A DNA stretch of 64,000 bases, taken from Timonella sp031979385 (GTDB lineage Bacteria > Actinomycetota > Actinomycetes > Actinomycetales > Cellulomonadaceae). The stretch covers positions 16,716 through 80,715 of the forward strand of contig DALZEF010000013.1 in the NCBI GenBank assembly GCA_031979385.1, given 5' to 3'. The notes under the pieces were generated by a model. The model was given only the letters and a program-made list of their open reading frames with translations. It had not been told where the DNA came from and did no database searches. This document shows, piece by piece, positions 51,635 to 60,045 of the stretch (within the stretch, counting starts at the first letter, position 1; each line of letters opens with the position of its first letter). The position numbers and the translations under genes are program-made.

Positions 51635-52974
51635 TTGCCTTCTCCCTTCTGGTTGATTGCCGACGAGTCTGGATGCGTTCCAGCCTTGCCTTGCGTGAGG
51701 TTGTGGGTTCCGTCGAGCACGTTGTCAAACGCGGCTGCCTGCGCTTCGAAGGGAAGCGGTTCGGCGTTGTTGACGGCTTCTGGCTCACCGCCGAGCGCTC
51801 CGAGAATCACGACTCGCGGCACGGTGCCGAGGAGCTTGCCGGCCTCATCGGTGACTGCAAGCGGCAGCGCCGATTCGGCTGCGGGGATCAGCATGTCCGC
51901 GAGCAGGGTATCTGGGTTGGTTGTCGCGGTCTCGCTGAGATTCGTGGAGATGTCCTTCGCGTTCTCACGGAGCAGCCGCAGGGCATCACGGTCAGTGATC
52001 GCACCGAGTAGTTTGCGGGAACGGTCCACCACGAATGCGGCCGATGTCTGCGCGGAGCGCATGGCCTCAAGGGACTTGCGCGGACCAGCCGGCAACTGCA
52101 CGAGTGCCTGGGCCGGTTGCATCACACCACGGGCGGTGATGACGCGCGCCCGATCAACGTCCTGCACGAATTTGGACACGTACTCGTTGGCGGGATCGGT
52201 CAAGATTTCTTCGGGGGTGCCAACCTGAACGATTCGTCCATCACGCATCACGGCAATGCGGTCCCCGAGGAACATCGCCTCGTTGAGATCGTGTGTGATG
52301 AACACGATTGTCTTGCCCAGCTTGGACTGCAGTTCAACAAGCTGTTCCTGCATTTCACGACGGATGAGTGGGTCGAGCGCGGAAAACGCCTCATCCATCA
52401 GGAGCACATCGGTGTCCGCAGTAAGCGCACGGGCGAGGCCTACACGCTGCTGCATACCTCCGGACAGCTCTGATGGAAATTTGTCCTCCCAGCCTTTGAG
52501 GCCGACGATGTCGATGACTTCCTGCGCTTTGGCGAGCCGTGCCACGCGTGGAACGCGCTGGATCTCAAGCCCGTAGGCAACGTTATCGATGACCGTGCGG
52601 TGCGGCAGGAGCGCAAAGTGCTGGAACACCATGGAGATGTTCTTCTGGCGGATGGCGCGCAACTCTTTGGGGCGAGCCTTGGCGATGGACTTGCCGATCA
52701 CCTCGACGTCTCCCGCCGTTGGCTTCCACAGGCCATTCAGCATACGGATCAGGGTGGACTTGCCAGAGCCGGAGAGCCCCATGACCACAAAGATCTCGCC
52801 TTGGTGCACATCGAAACTTGCGTCGATGACGGCGGCAGTTGTGGCCTCTCCCAACTCATTGCGTCCCACTCCGTTGCGGAGTTTGGTGACCGCTGCTTCC
52901 TGCTTGGCCCCAAATACTTTAAAGAGGCCCTGAACCCTCAGGACTATCTGCGAACTAATTGATGTACTGCTCAT
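51631..52974 (-). CDS. Glycine betaine ABC transporter ATPase with tandem CBS domains, OpuAA/ProV type
   Basis: A 447-residue ATPase: Walker A GLSGSGKSTLIRMLNGL, signature LSGGMQQRVGLARAL, Walker B VLLMDEAFSALDP and H-loop ITHDLNEA. After residue 270 two CBS domains follow (SAAFVVDRSRKLLGAITDRDALR; LPLAVTDEAGKLLGTVPRVVIL), which in OpuA sense ionic strength. A C-terminal tail of about 40 residues is extra. Start 52974 follows family length; the frame runs to 53019 with no convincing ribosome site. Confidence 0.92.
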   Translation of the reverse strand: MSSTSISSQIVLRVQGLFKVFGAKQEAAVTKLRNGVGRNELGEATTAAVIDASFDVHQGEIFVVMGLSGSGKSTLIRMLNGLWKPTAGDVEVIGKSIAKARPKELRAIRQKNISMVFQHFALLPHRTVIDNVAYGLEIQRVPRVARLAKAQEVIDIVGLKGWEDKFPSELSGGMQQRVGLARALTADTDVLLMDEAFSALDPLIRREMQEQLVELQSKLGKTIVFITHDLNEAMFLGDRIAVMRDGRIVQVGTPEEILTDPANEYVSKFVQDVDRARVITARGVMQPAQALVQLPAGPRKSLEAMRSAQTSAAFVVDRSRKLLGAITDRDALRLLRENAKDISTNLSETATTNPDTLLADMLIPAAESALPLAVTDEAGKLLGTVPRVVILGALGGEPEAVNNAEPLPFEAQAAAFDNVLDGTHNLTQGKAGTHPDSSAINQKGEGK

Positions 52975-53899
52975 GGTCTTTAGCAAAGAAGCGTCCTGCT
53001 CCTTCTTCAGCCGGATCAACGATCTCGTCGGGCATCGTGCCGTGACGGTCCAACGTCAAGTACTGATGTCGAGACGTTACCAATCATTGACCTTGCAGCA
53101 GCCGAGGGGATCTCCTCCGACCACTGTGGCAATTTCCTTCGAGTTAAATCACTGTGAGCGACTTCAAGAACGTAACATGTCACTCGCTGGACCCGCAAAG
53201 ACCAAATTGGATGCTTTATCAAAATGCAATCGAGGACGCACGCTGAAGACCTGGTGTGAACTCACCACTCAGACTGAGATGCGCCGCACCCAACGACGAA
53301 CACACCCGCAGCATCCCAAGAATGGCTCAAAAAGGCCACTCTTGACCTAGCAAACTAGACTAATAAATTCCAGTAATTAACTTACTAAATCACACCTCAA
53401 AATCCTCAATATGGTTGATCGCCAAAATTAATGCACATTGGACGCTCCACGCTCGGGAGCCCACGCGAATTCATGTTCGGAATTCTCGAATCGACCGTAG
53501 CGCATTTTTCGGCCTAATTTCACCGCAACCCCCAGAATCATGCGGCTCAGAGCCAACCGACTTACCTCGCTGGAGCGGGTCAAGAAACAGCAAAGATTTG
53601 GCTCAGAGCTCCTCACACCCAAGGGCGCCAAGCAGGCAAGGAGACTCGCCCGGTCCCACCATCCATAAACGGAAACAAAACCCTTTTGCCACCGCGCCGC
53701 GCAGACACCTAGGCACACGCATGCAATGCATTACGTTAAACGCGAGACTTAGGCCTGGAAGGCCCCCACCGTGCGTCCAATCGGCACCGGTGCTGCGTGC
53801 ATAGAAGCCGCCAAAATCAAGCGGGAGACGACGTGAAAAATCGCCGTATCGCCGCCAATTGTGACATCGAACCAATAAAAGTTCGAGACAAAATGTCTC
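52975..53899. other. Gene-poor, locally AT-rich stretch
   Basis: About 0.9 kb upstream of the opuA operon without a credible gene. Short frames on both strands lack family features. 53340-53420 is clearly richer in A/T than the surroundings. A small palindrome GAGACA/TGTCTC sits at 53885-53899, right at the border with the chitinase remnant. It probably holds the opuA promoter plus decayed sequence. Confidence 0.5.
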
Positions 53900-54250
53900 A
53901 AATAAGGAGACGGTGTTAGCAGTCTCCACCCGGTTGCCACGGACCATGTTGACCGTCACGGTAGCCTTCTCGCCACCCACTGACAGCATGACCTTGCGCC
54001 CGTCAGTCTGGATCGCTGTGATGTCCTCACGGAACTACGCGTCGCTGTAGTCGTTCAGTTCGGCAGACTCGACCCGGAATGTGATTCCACCGGGCATGCT
54101 GAGGTCAGCCTCTGCGAACGCGACAGCAATCAGGTTGTATTCGCTTGGCACCTCGGAAAGCTTGAGTTAGGTGGACCCATTGTTGAAGTTGTGCCAGTAG
54201 CCTGTCACCCACTGCGCACCAAGTACGATGTCATCGGTGGACACGGGTTC
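53900..54250 (-). pseudogene. Remnant of a GH18 chitinase gene with two in-frame stops
   Basis: On the minus strand the frame reads VTGYWHNFNNGST, stop (TAA), LKLSEVPSEYNLIAVAFAEA, then DLSMPGGITFRVESAELN, then a TAG stop, then FREDITAIQTDGRKVMLSVGGEK. This is the N-terminal (beta/alpha)8 region of bacterial GH18 chitinases, including the SxGG-type strand. Downstream, before the DxxDxDxE active-site strand, similarity ends at about 53910. Nonsense codons and truncation show it is dead. The start side has a GGAGG-GTG combination near 54262-54243. Confidence 0.85.
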
Positions 54251-54527
54251 AGATTCCTCCTAGCTGTCCGCGGCTATTCGCCGCTTTCTTCCTGATTGGC
54301 GACGATTCCCCGGTTTCAACCATCTGTGGACTTGGGTGCGTGGCGGGCTTGGTATCTGTGCGCGAGCTAACCCGAGCCATCTCGTATTCATCTGATAGAC
54401 ACCGGAGTGTTGTACCTTCGAGGCTCCGGAACGGGGCAGTCTAGAAGTTGTGATTCGCTTCGTAGCAACGAACTGTGGCGGCTTTGTCAACCGCCATATC
54501 CAACCACTCAAGGTTTGAGAACACATC

Positions 54528-55211
54528 ATGAGCAACCCCACGAACGCATTTCCTGAAGCACTCCTGTTCGACATGGACGGTACTCTCAGCGACACAGAAG
54601 TGTTCTGGCAACGCGCCGAAGAACGCCTCGTCCACGAATACGGCACACTGCCATTGGTCAAACGGGACGAGAAACTACTTGGTGTAGCGATGGATGACAG
54701 TGCCACCTTCCTGCAACAACGCCATGGTGTCCAATTGGAGGTTGCGACGATCCAGCAACTCACCATCGAGTACGTAATGGAACAGATCGAGGCCGGTTTC
54801 GAGTGGCGGCCTGGCGCACTGGAAATCCTCGCGGAAGCAAGGCAGTACGGTATCCCTCGCGCATTGGTCACCGCGTCACCTCGAATTGCTGCTGAAGCTA
54901 TCGTGGAGATGCTGCCAAGTGGCACGTTCGACCTCATCGTCGCTGACGAGGATGCCATTCGGTCTAAGCCAGCACCTGACCCTTACCTAACCGCCGCTAG
55001 AGCTTTGGGCGCATCCCCAGAGCGTTGTGTCGCGTTCGAGGATTCACCGACAGGTTCAGCCTCGGCTCTTTCCGCTGGCTGCTTCGTTGTGGCGGTTCCT
55101 GCAGATGCGGTCATCGAAGCATCCGACCGTCTCGTGGTTCTCCCCTCGCTGAGCGACGTCACCCTGCACGACATCACCCGCCTCACGAGACATCCGGCAC
55201 CGCTCGGCTGA
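54528..55211 (+). CDS. HAD-superfamily phosphatase (beta-phosphoglucomutase-like)
   Basis: A 227-residue cytosolic hydrolase. Motif I DMDGTLSDTE gives the Asp nucleophile, motif II is VTASP, and motifs III/IV are KPAPDPYLTAA and AFEDSPTG. The cap domain inserted after motif I is the helical subclass I type. Such proteins dephosphorylate sugar phosphates or other small metabolites; the substrate is unknown. It is surrounded by decayed or non-coding DNA, in which it appears to be an intact gene. Confidence 0.9.
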   Translation: MSNPTNAFPEALLFDMDGTLSDTEVFWQRAEERLVHEYGTLPLVKRDEKLLGVAMDDSATFLQQRHGVQLEVATIQQLTIEYVMEQIEAGFEWRPGALEILAEARQYGIPRALVTASPRIAAEAIVEMLPSGTFDLIVADEDAIRSKPAPDPYLTAARALGASPERCVAFEDSPTGSASALSAGCFVVAVPADAVIEASDRLVVLPSLSDVTLHDITRLTRHPAPLG

Positions 55212-55576
55212 CCTCTAGCAAAAGGCGAACACCACCGGCGGTCAGCCGACGGGACGCTCAGCCAACTCGTCGCCAATACAACCGATGGGGCGAATACTAA
55301 GCGGACAAAACACCGCAAGTGGCCCTTGGGACATCAGCCCACAGGGTGATGACAAAGCGGGCACGACGCAGGTAAATCATCCTCAAGGACTAGCAGAAAC
55401 TAGACGAAGGTTTATTCCCAGAGCTGGACGCTGTCTTTATGGTTATCTCGTGCCGTTGAAACTCACAATCTCGGCCATACCAGCAGTTATGCAATGGGCA
55501 TCCCTACCAGCACGTGCAAATTGTTCAGACTGTCAGCAGGGTGGTGCATGGCCTCTAGTAACTGAACGGAGAAGTT
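55212..55576. other. Intergenic region with a degenerate hairpin-repeat fragment (fragment E)
   Basis: At 55283-55315 CGATGGGGCGAA, then GCGGACAAAACACC, recall both ends of repeat copy B in reverse orientation with the centre deleted. The rest of these 365 bases shows no gene. A GGAG site at 55568-55571 serves the next frame. Confidence 0.35.
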
Positions 55577-56564
55577 ATGCGCAAGAGGAGATCCATCGCT
55601 ACGTTAACCGTGGCTGGCATCTGCATGACAAGCCTATTGCAGTTACCTGCGGGCGCCAACGACGTGAACGCTTCGCTGGCAAAACAGCCGGTGTCCGCAT
55701 TCGCCAAGATGAACTTACAGCAAGCCGAGAGCGACGAACTCAGCGATACGATCACAACGATCGTCGGCTCCGTTTACGACGTCATCCCTACTGAAGTAGA
55801 AGTAAAACTTGAAGGTTCTTCGGACCTCACCCTGTCGGCCGAACCTGTCCCTGCGCGCGAGATCGCACATTCCATCGACGATGAGATCGATCTTTCAGTA
55901 GCCGCCCAGACGGATGTCGAGGAGATGGCTTACGCTGTTGCAACTGAACATGACCCCTCCAATCTTCCAGACGGCATCGAGCCGAACATAGTTCAAAATG
56001 TCGAGGTTTCAGACACAACAATTGAGGCAACCAAGGACCTTACAGACGGGTCGCTGATCGTCGAATCGCAGACGCTAGTCAAGAAGACCTACGAAACCGG
56101 GGTTGTCGGCCAGAGCCTAGTTGAACCCATTGCGATCTTCGACGAAGACGGAGAAATCATCTCGTTTAAGGAACTCACCTCCGAAGACTACGCAAACCAA
56201 GCCAACATCGACTCAGGCACAACCGCAATCCCCTACGAGAATGACCCAGGCAGTTCTGAGTACGGCGTGCCGCTTGATCTTTCGAACGTCAGTGAAGAAT
56301 CAGACAACGACTCAATCAACGTACCGTCCGCTCAAGAGATCGAAGCAAGCACAGACCATCACTAGCCTTAACAGCGTAGTGGTCGGAGACATCATTCAGA
56401 TCAAATACGAGGGCAATAAGCGAATGAACCACTCGATGGTGGTCACCAAGAAAGTAGGCTCTAAGATCTACCTCAGCTTCAACAGCACTGATACCCTCAA
56501 CAAGCCACTATCTGAGATATTGGCCGGAAACAAAGGGGCAACGTACTTTGCACACGACATCTAA
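55577..56564 (+). pseudogene. Broken secreted amidase-domain (Amidase_6) gene
   Basis: The first frame (55577-56365, 262 residues) has a signal peptide (ends LPAGAND) and an acidic pre-domain. Immediately afterwards, in another frame (about 56370-56564), comes VVVGDIIQIKYEGNKRMNHSMVVTKK and then YLSFNSTDTLNKPLSEILAG, ending TYFAHDI. That is the C-terminal end of the putative amidase domain found in many Gram-positive secreted proteins. The catalytic N-terminal half of that domain (Cys-containing YNW.. / DCTNFVSQ part) is absent. A deletion with frameshift has joined the ends. The first frame may still be translated as a truncated secreted protein. Confidence 0.75.
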
Positions 56565-57006
56565 GACCACACGGAAACTTTCGTGTGCGGCCCTCAGTAT
56601 GTTCATCAGCGCCACTCTCGTTGGGTGTTCACCCGGTTCACTTGGCTCGTCATGCACGTTCGGCACCACTGACCCGGAGAAATCTGTCCGTGGATTCCTC
56701 ACCGCAGCACAGAACGACAATCAAGAAGATGCCCAACAACTCCTCATACCTCACTTTGAAATACCCGCCGAGGTGTGGTCCGAATTAGCGGCAAAACTGG
56801 ACGGTGTATCACTCGACGAACTGAAGTTCACCAGTGATCAGTTGAGCGAGGACGCTGTGTCGTTTAGGGTGATTCTCGCCGATGGCTCCATGCTGGGTAC
56901 TTTCTCAACATATACCCTAGAAGACGCCCCTAAATGTGCGGCAGTTGCTTGGGGAACCTATTCCGAAGACCCAGAAACTAGCCCAACTCCAACTACTAGA
57001 ACCTAG
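56548..57006 (+). CDS. Lipoprotein of unknown function
   Basis: A 152-residue secreted lipoprotein with lipobox LVGC near residues 24-27 and a pair of Cys in the mature part. The region DPEKSVRGFLTAAQNDNQEDAQQLL recalls DUF4878/NTF2-like lipoproteins, and a Pro/Thr tail ends the protein. The start is TTG 56548 inside the amidase remnant's end (17-base overlap), with AAGGGG about ten bases upstream; a shorter start is possible. A strong terminator follows. Confidence 0.7.
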   Translation: MHTTSKTTRKLSCAALSMFISATLVGCSPGSLGSSCTFGTTDPEKSVRGFLTAAQNDNQEDAQQLLIPHFEIPAEVWSELAAKLDGVSLDELKFTSDQLSEDAVSFRVILADGSMLGTFSTYTLEDAPKCAAVAWGTYSEDPETSPTPTTRT

Positions 57007-57032
57007 GTTCTCGAACCAGGGGTAGACGCTGC

Positions 57033-57074
57033 AAACAGGCGATACACATAGTCAATTATGTGTATCGCCTGTTT
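57033..57074 (+). terminator. Terminator of the lipoprotein gene
   Basis: A perfect 18-bp stem (57033-57050 with 57057-57074) and six-base loop, with T-rich sequence after the stem, 27 bases past the stop. Confidence 0.92.
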
Positions 57075-57256
57075 CTTGTGATTCGACAAGTCTGCGACCC
57101 TACGTGATCTTGATATCACGCGGCGTCTCGCGCCCACAGCTCTCGAATGTAACCGCAAGATACTACATGGCGCACACAACGCAGACCCCGGACGTGAGGA
57201 CTGTTCTGGAAGCGTTCAATGACGAAGAGTCGTAATATTATTGGTTATTAAATGGC

Positions 57257-57306
57257 AATCGCCACCTTCCCAATCAGCGTTTATGCTGTTCAGGAAGGTG
57301 GCGATT
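57257..57306 (-). terminator. Terminator of tRNA-Ser(CGA)
   Basis: AATCGCCACCTTCC and GGAAGGTGGCGATT form a perfect 14-bp stem around a 22-base loop, six bases past the 3' end of the tRNA on the minus strand. Confidence 0.8.
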
Positions 57307-57312
57307 CACCTG

Positions 57313-57402
57313 TGGCGGTAGTGGAGGGATTTGAACCCCCGGAGGCTTTGACACCTCACAACATTTCGAGTGTTGCACCTTCGGCCGCTCGGACACACTA
57401 CC
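57313..57402 (-). tRNA. tRNA-Ser (anticodon CGA)
   Basis: Class II tRNA of 90 bases on the minus strand. The acceptor GGTAGTG pairs with CACTACC, followed by discriminator G and encoded CCA. The anticodon stem-loop CAACA-CTCGAAA-TGTTG gives CGA, reading UCG. A long variable arm and T-loop GTTCAAATC are present. It is adjacent to tadA on the same strand. Confidence 0.97.
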
Positions 57403-57556
57403 TTGCGCCCTCTACTTTACCGAACATGCAGGGCAGCGCCAAAACTTTTCGGCCAAACCTGGCGTATTTTGGATCACATTCCAAGACAAACCGGGCGTAT
57501 TGGCGGCTCAGTTGACGCAGGGCTGCACGCAGTAAAACATCTGGTCAAAGCAGGCG

Positions 57557-58057
57557 TCACGGACGGCGGGAACCAAAGAAATCGTGTAGCAGTTGGGCGC
57601 ATTCTGCCTCGCGCACCCCCGAGATCACCTCGGTGAAGTGGTTCATCCGCGCATCGCGCACGATGTCCCACACGGACCCGGTCGCCCCAGCTTTGGGGTC
57701 CCACGCGCCGATCACGAGTCGTGGCATGCGGGACAACAGGATGGCTCCGGCGCACATCGCGCATGGCTCAAGCGTCACAACGAGCGTGCAGTCGTCAAGC
57801 CGCCAACTCCCCCGATGCTGCGCCGCCTCTCGGATCGCGTTCACCTCAGCATGACCGGTTGGGTCGTTGTCTCGTTCACGCGTGTTGTGTCCCCGTCCAA
57901 TGATTCTTGACGACGAGTCCAACACAACCGCTCCAATCGGCACGTCAGGTGCAGGGCTGGCTGGGATATCGTCGCCAAGCGCGCGTCTGGCCTCCTGCAA
58001 CGCCCAGCCCATTGGCTCATGCCACTGGGCGTGCGGAGCTGAAATCGGGAGCGTCAT
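57557..58057 (-). CDS. tadA: tRNA-specific adenosine deaminase
   Basis: A 166-residue zinc deaminase converting A34 to inosine in tRNA-Arg(ACG). Catalytic HAE at residues 69-71 and PCAMC at 98-102 bind zinc; GRGHNTRERDNDPTGHAE and FFGSRRP fit TadA. Slightly longer than the family norm through an insertion near residues 28-38. It precedes tRNA-Ser(CGA) on the same strand, and lies back to back with upp, 108 bases apart. Confidence 0.93.
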   Translation of the reverse strand: MTLPISAPHAQWHEPMGWALQEARRALGDDIPASPAPDVPIGAVVLDSSSRIIGRGHNTRERDNDPTGHAEVNAIREAAQHRGSWRLDDCTLVVTLEPCAMCAGAILLSRMPRLVIGAWDPKAGATGSVWDIVRDARMNHFTEVISGVREAECAQLLHDFFGSRRP

Positions 58058-58165
58058 AGGCCTATTCTCCCAAACGCAACCACTGGAACGGATTCGTCCG
58101 CGATATTCCTCACGAACTTATCCGAAAACTGCTGTGCTGCGGTGCTTTGCCGGTAAGTTTGAGGT

Positions 58166-58804
58166 ATGCGCATTCACGTAGCCGACCACCCTCTTGTGTC
58201 CCACAAACTCGCAGTCCTTCGCAACAAGGACACCGCATCGCCAACCTTCCGTCAGTTGGTTGACGAGCTCGTCACCCTGCTCGCGTATGAGGCGACCCGT
58301 GAGGTCCGCACCGTCGAGCACCCCATCTCCACCCCTGTGACCGACACGGTTGGCGTGAAGATCGCCGATCCGCAACCGCTCGTCGTGCCGATTCTCCGTG
58401 CGGGTCTCGGCATGTTGGACGGCATGACCCGACTCGTGCCCACCGCTGAGGTGGGGTTCCTGGGCATGCAGCGTAATGAGGAAACCCTGGAGATCCACAC
58501 CTACGCTAACCGCCTGCCAGACGACCTCACTGGGCGTCAGGTGTTCCTCCTCGACCCGATGCTTGCCACGGGTGGCACGCTTGTGGACGCGATAAACTTC
58601 ATGGTCGAACGCGGCGCCTCCGATGTCACGGCCGTATGCCTGATCGCTGCTCCCGAAGGTTTGAAGGTTGTCGAGGAGAAGATCGGTGACCGTGCGGATG
58701 TGAAACTGGTGTTGGCGGCAGTTGACGAGCGCCTCAACGAAAACGCCTACATCGTTCCGGGCCTCGGTGACGCCGGTGACCGCCTCTACGGAATCGTGGA
58801 CTGA
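58166..58804 (+). CDS. upp: Uracil phosphoribosyltransferase
   Basis: A 212-residue salvage enzyme making UMP from uracil and PRPP. VADHPLVSHKLAVLRNKDTASPTFRQLVDELVTLLAYEATR is the classic N-terminus. The PRPP loop is LLDPMLATGGT near residues 130-140, and the uracil site is the C-terminal YIVPGLGDAGDRLYG. Full length. Divergent from tadA. It probably acts with the NCS2 permease at 11420. Confidence 0.97.
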   Translation: MRIHVADHPLVSHKLAVLRNKDTASPTFRQLVDELVTLLAYEATREVRTVEHPISTPVTDTVGVKIADPQPLVVPILRAGLGMLDGMTRLVPTAEVGFLGMQRNEETLEIHTYANRLPDDLTGRQVFLLDPMLATGGTLVDAINFMVERGASDVTAVCLIAAPEGLKVVEEKIGDRADVKLVLAAVDERLNENAYIVPGLGDAGDRLYGIVD

Positions 58805-58901
58805 ACCGGGTGTAGAGGAGTGGCCAGTACCCTGCGATGGCCGATACACCTGTATGCGCGTGATGGTCTGTCACGAACCTTAACTGACATATGAGACAGT
58901 T

Positions 58902-58942
58902 GGGCGGCAGAAAACAGCGAAATTACGCTGTTTCTGCCGCCC
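58902..58942. terminator. Strong hairpin downstream of upp
   Basis: GGGCGGCAGAAA(A)CAGCG and CGCTGTTTCTGCCGCCC form a 17-bp stem with one bulged A and a six-base loop, about 100 bases past the upp stop. Probably the upp terminator, though the distance is long. Confidence 0.65.
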
Positions 58943-59030
58943 GACTTCGTTTCTGCACGATTTACAAACGCTCAAAGAGTGAGAAAAAATGATTTCCCCC
59001 TTTCGCTCAAGGGGGTCAAGGCTTCATTGT

Positions 59031-59036
59031 TATAGA
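59031..59036 (+). promoter_or_regulatory. -10 element upstream of the leader peptide
   Basis: TATAGA lies 17 bases before the ATG at 59053, so the transcript would start about ten bases before that codon. The upstream T-rich TTCATTGT region gives no clear -35. Confidence 0.5.
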
Positions 59037-59052
59037 CATGCAAACCACGACC

Positions 59053-59124
59053 ATGTCCCGCCGCGCCACGATGATGGCGCCTGCCGGCATGCTCGTTTGT
59101 TCATGCGCGTGTTGTCGCGACTGA
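59053..59124 (+). CDS. Putative Cys-rich regulatory leader peptide
   Basis: A 23-residue ORF (MSRRATMMAPAGMLVCSCACCRD; an in-frame ATG at 59038 would add five residues) with four Cys codons among its last eight. It lies 95 bases upstream of the winged-helix gene, just after a -10 element. Short ORFs ending in clustered Cys codons act as cysteine-sensing leaders upstream of sulfur genes in actinobacteria. Here the role is inferred from composition and position only. GGTCCCT/AGGGGCC (about 59178-59198) could form an attenuator hairpin in between. Confidence 0.5.
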   Translation: MSRRATMMAPAGMLVCSCACCRD

Positions 59125-59218
59125 ATTTCTGCACCAAACCAGCAATTTCAGTTCCATTCACTTTTCGACAACCACGGGTCCCTAGACAATGAGGGGCCAC
59201 TTCCTACTTGGAGAGCGC

Positions 59219-59938
59219 ATGTCCGCCCCTACGCACGAACTTCCGCAGGCAGTCAACAACCAGCAAGGCTTCTATCTTTGGGTTGGCCTCAATCCAAATG
59301 AGTCTGACACCACTGCCGCAGCACACACAACACCAGCACAGATCATTGAGATTGCCGAAGCTCTGGGAGAACTCGCACGCGAACTTCTTCCAAGCGCGGA
59401 GACTCACACCACGCTGGCATTGGGCGATCCTGAACAGACGAGGCATGACCGCCGCATCCCGAGCCCAAACGCTCATGGTGCGCACCGTTATCGAGCACCC
59501 ATCACAGAGCGTCGCAGCAGTTCAAACACTCACCGCGACCCCTACCCTTCGTCTCACGTCGAGGTCCTTGAAGCGCCAGTGTCCAACTCGATCCCCAACT
59601 TCGACTTCGTATTCAGCCCACGCGTCATCATCGACCTGCACAACCGCCGGGTCATCGCAGACGATGAGATTCAACGCCTGACCTACAAGGAGTTCGAACT
59701 TCTCGCGCACCTTGTGAACTCTCCTGGACGTATCATCTCCCGCGATGAACTGTTCAGTTCCGTGTGGCGCACCGCCGTTCACACCGATTCCCGCACGATC
59801 GACGTACACATTCGACGTTTGCGTGAAAAGCTCGGACTTGAGAACCACATCATCACGGTCCGCGGAGCAGGTTACAAGTTCGAGTTGACGGAGCAGATCG
59901 ATGTGATCCCTCCGGCCCCTCGTTCATATCACCGCTGA
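59219..59938 (+). CDS. Winged-helix transcriptional regulator (OmpR-type DNA-binding domain, no receiver)
   Basis: A 239-residue protein. The C-terminal 100 residues are an OmpR/PhoB winged helix: LTYKEFELLAHLVNSPGRIISRDELFSSVW, then DSRTIDVHIRRLREKLGLENHIITVRGAGYKF. The N-terminus has no phosphoacceptor domain; instead a small region begins GFYLWVGLNPNESDTT and ends with PSAETHTTLALG, a pattern I associate with an actinobacterial subgroup. A disordered linker joins them. ATG 59219 has GGAG upstream. Signal input is unknown; the Cys-rich leader ORF upstream hints at sulfur or redox control. Confidence 0.87.
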   Translation: MSAPTHELPQAVNNQQGFYLWVGLNPNESDTTAAAHTTPAQIIEIAEALGELARELLPSAETHTTLALGDPEQTRHDRRIPSPNAHGAHRYRAPITERRSSSNTHRDPYPSSHVEVLEAPVSNSIPNFDFVFSPRVIIDLHNRRVIADDEIQRLTYKEFELLAHLVNSPGRIISRDELFSSVWRTAVHTDSRTIDVHIRRLREKLGLENHIITVRGAGYKFELTEQIDVIPPAPRSYHR

Positions 59939-59945
59939 ATGGCGT

Positions 59946-59989
59946 AAACACAGTGGGTGGTCACCGACAGGCGACCACCCACTGTGTTT
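59946..59989. terminator. Bidirectional terminator
   Basis: A perfect 17-bp stem (AAACACAGTGGGTGGTC with its complement) and ten-base loop, ending in a T-run, lie between the winged-helix and pectate lyase genes. Confidence 0.92.
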
Positions 59990-60045
59990 TTCCACTCCAA
60001 CCTGACGGCTAGATAGCCAAATAAGTTGTTCTGGCAGTCATGTCG

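Noticed and set aside
53428..53804. Overlapping short ORFs on both strands in the gene-poor stretch
   Set aside because: Compositionally odd (Arg/Ser/Cys-rich), no recognisable motif, no ribosome sites; treated as non-coding.
54260..54958. 232-residue minus-strand ORF across the HAD phosphatase gene
   Set aside because: Ser/Arg/Cys-rich complement of a well-supported HAD gene with intact motifs on the plus strand.
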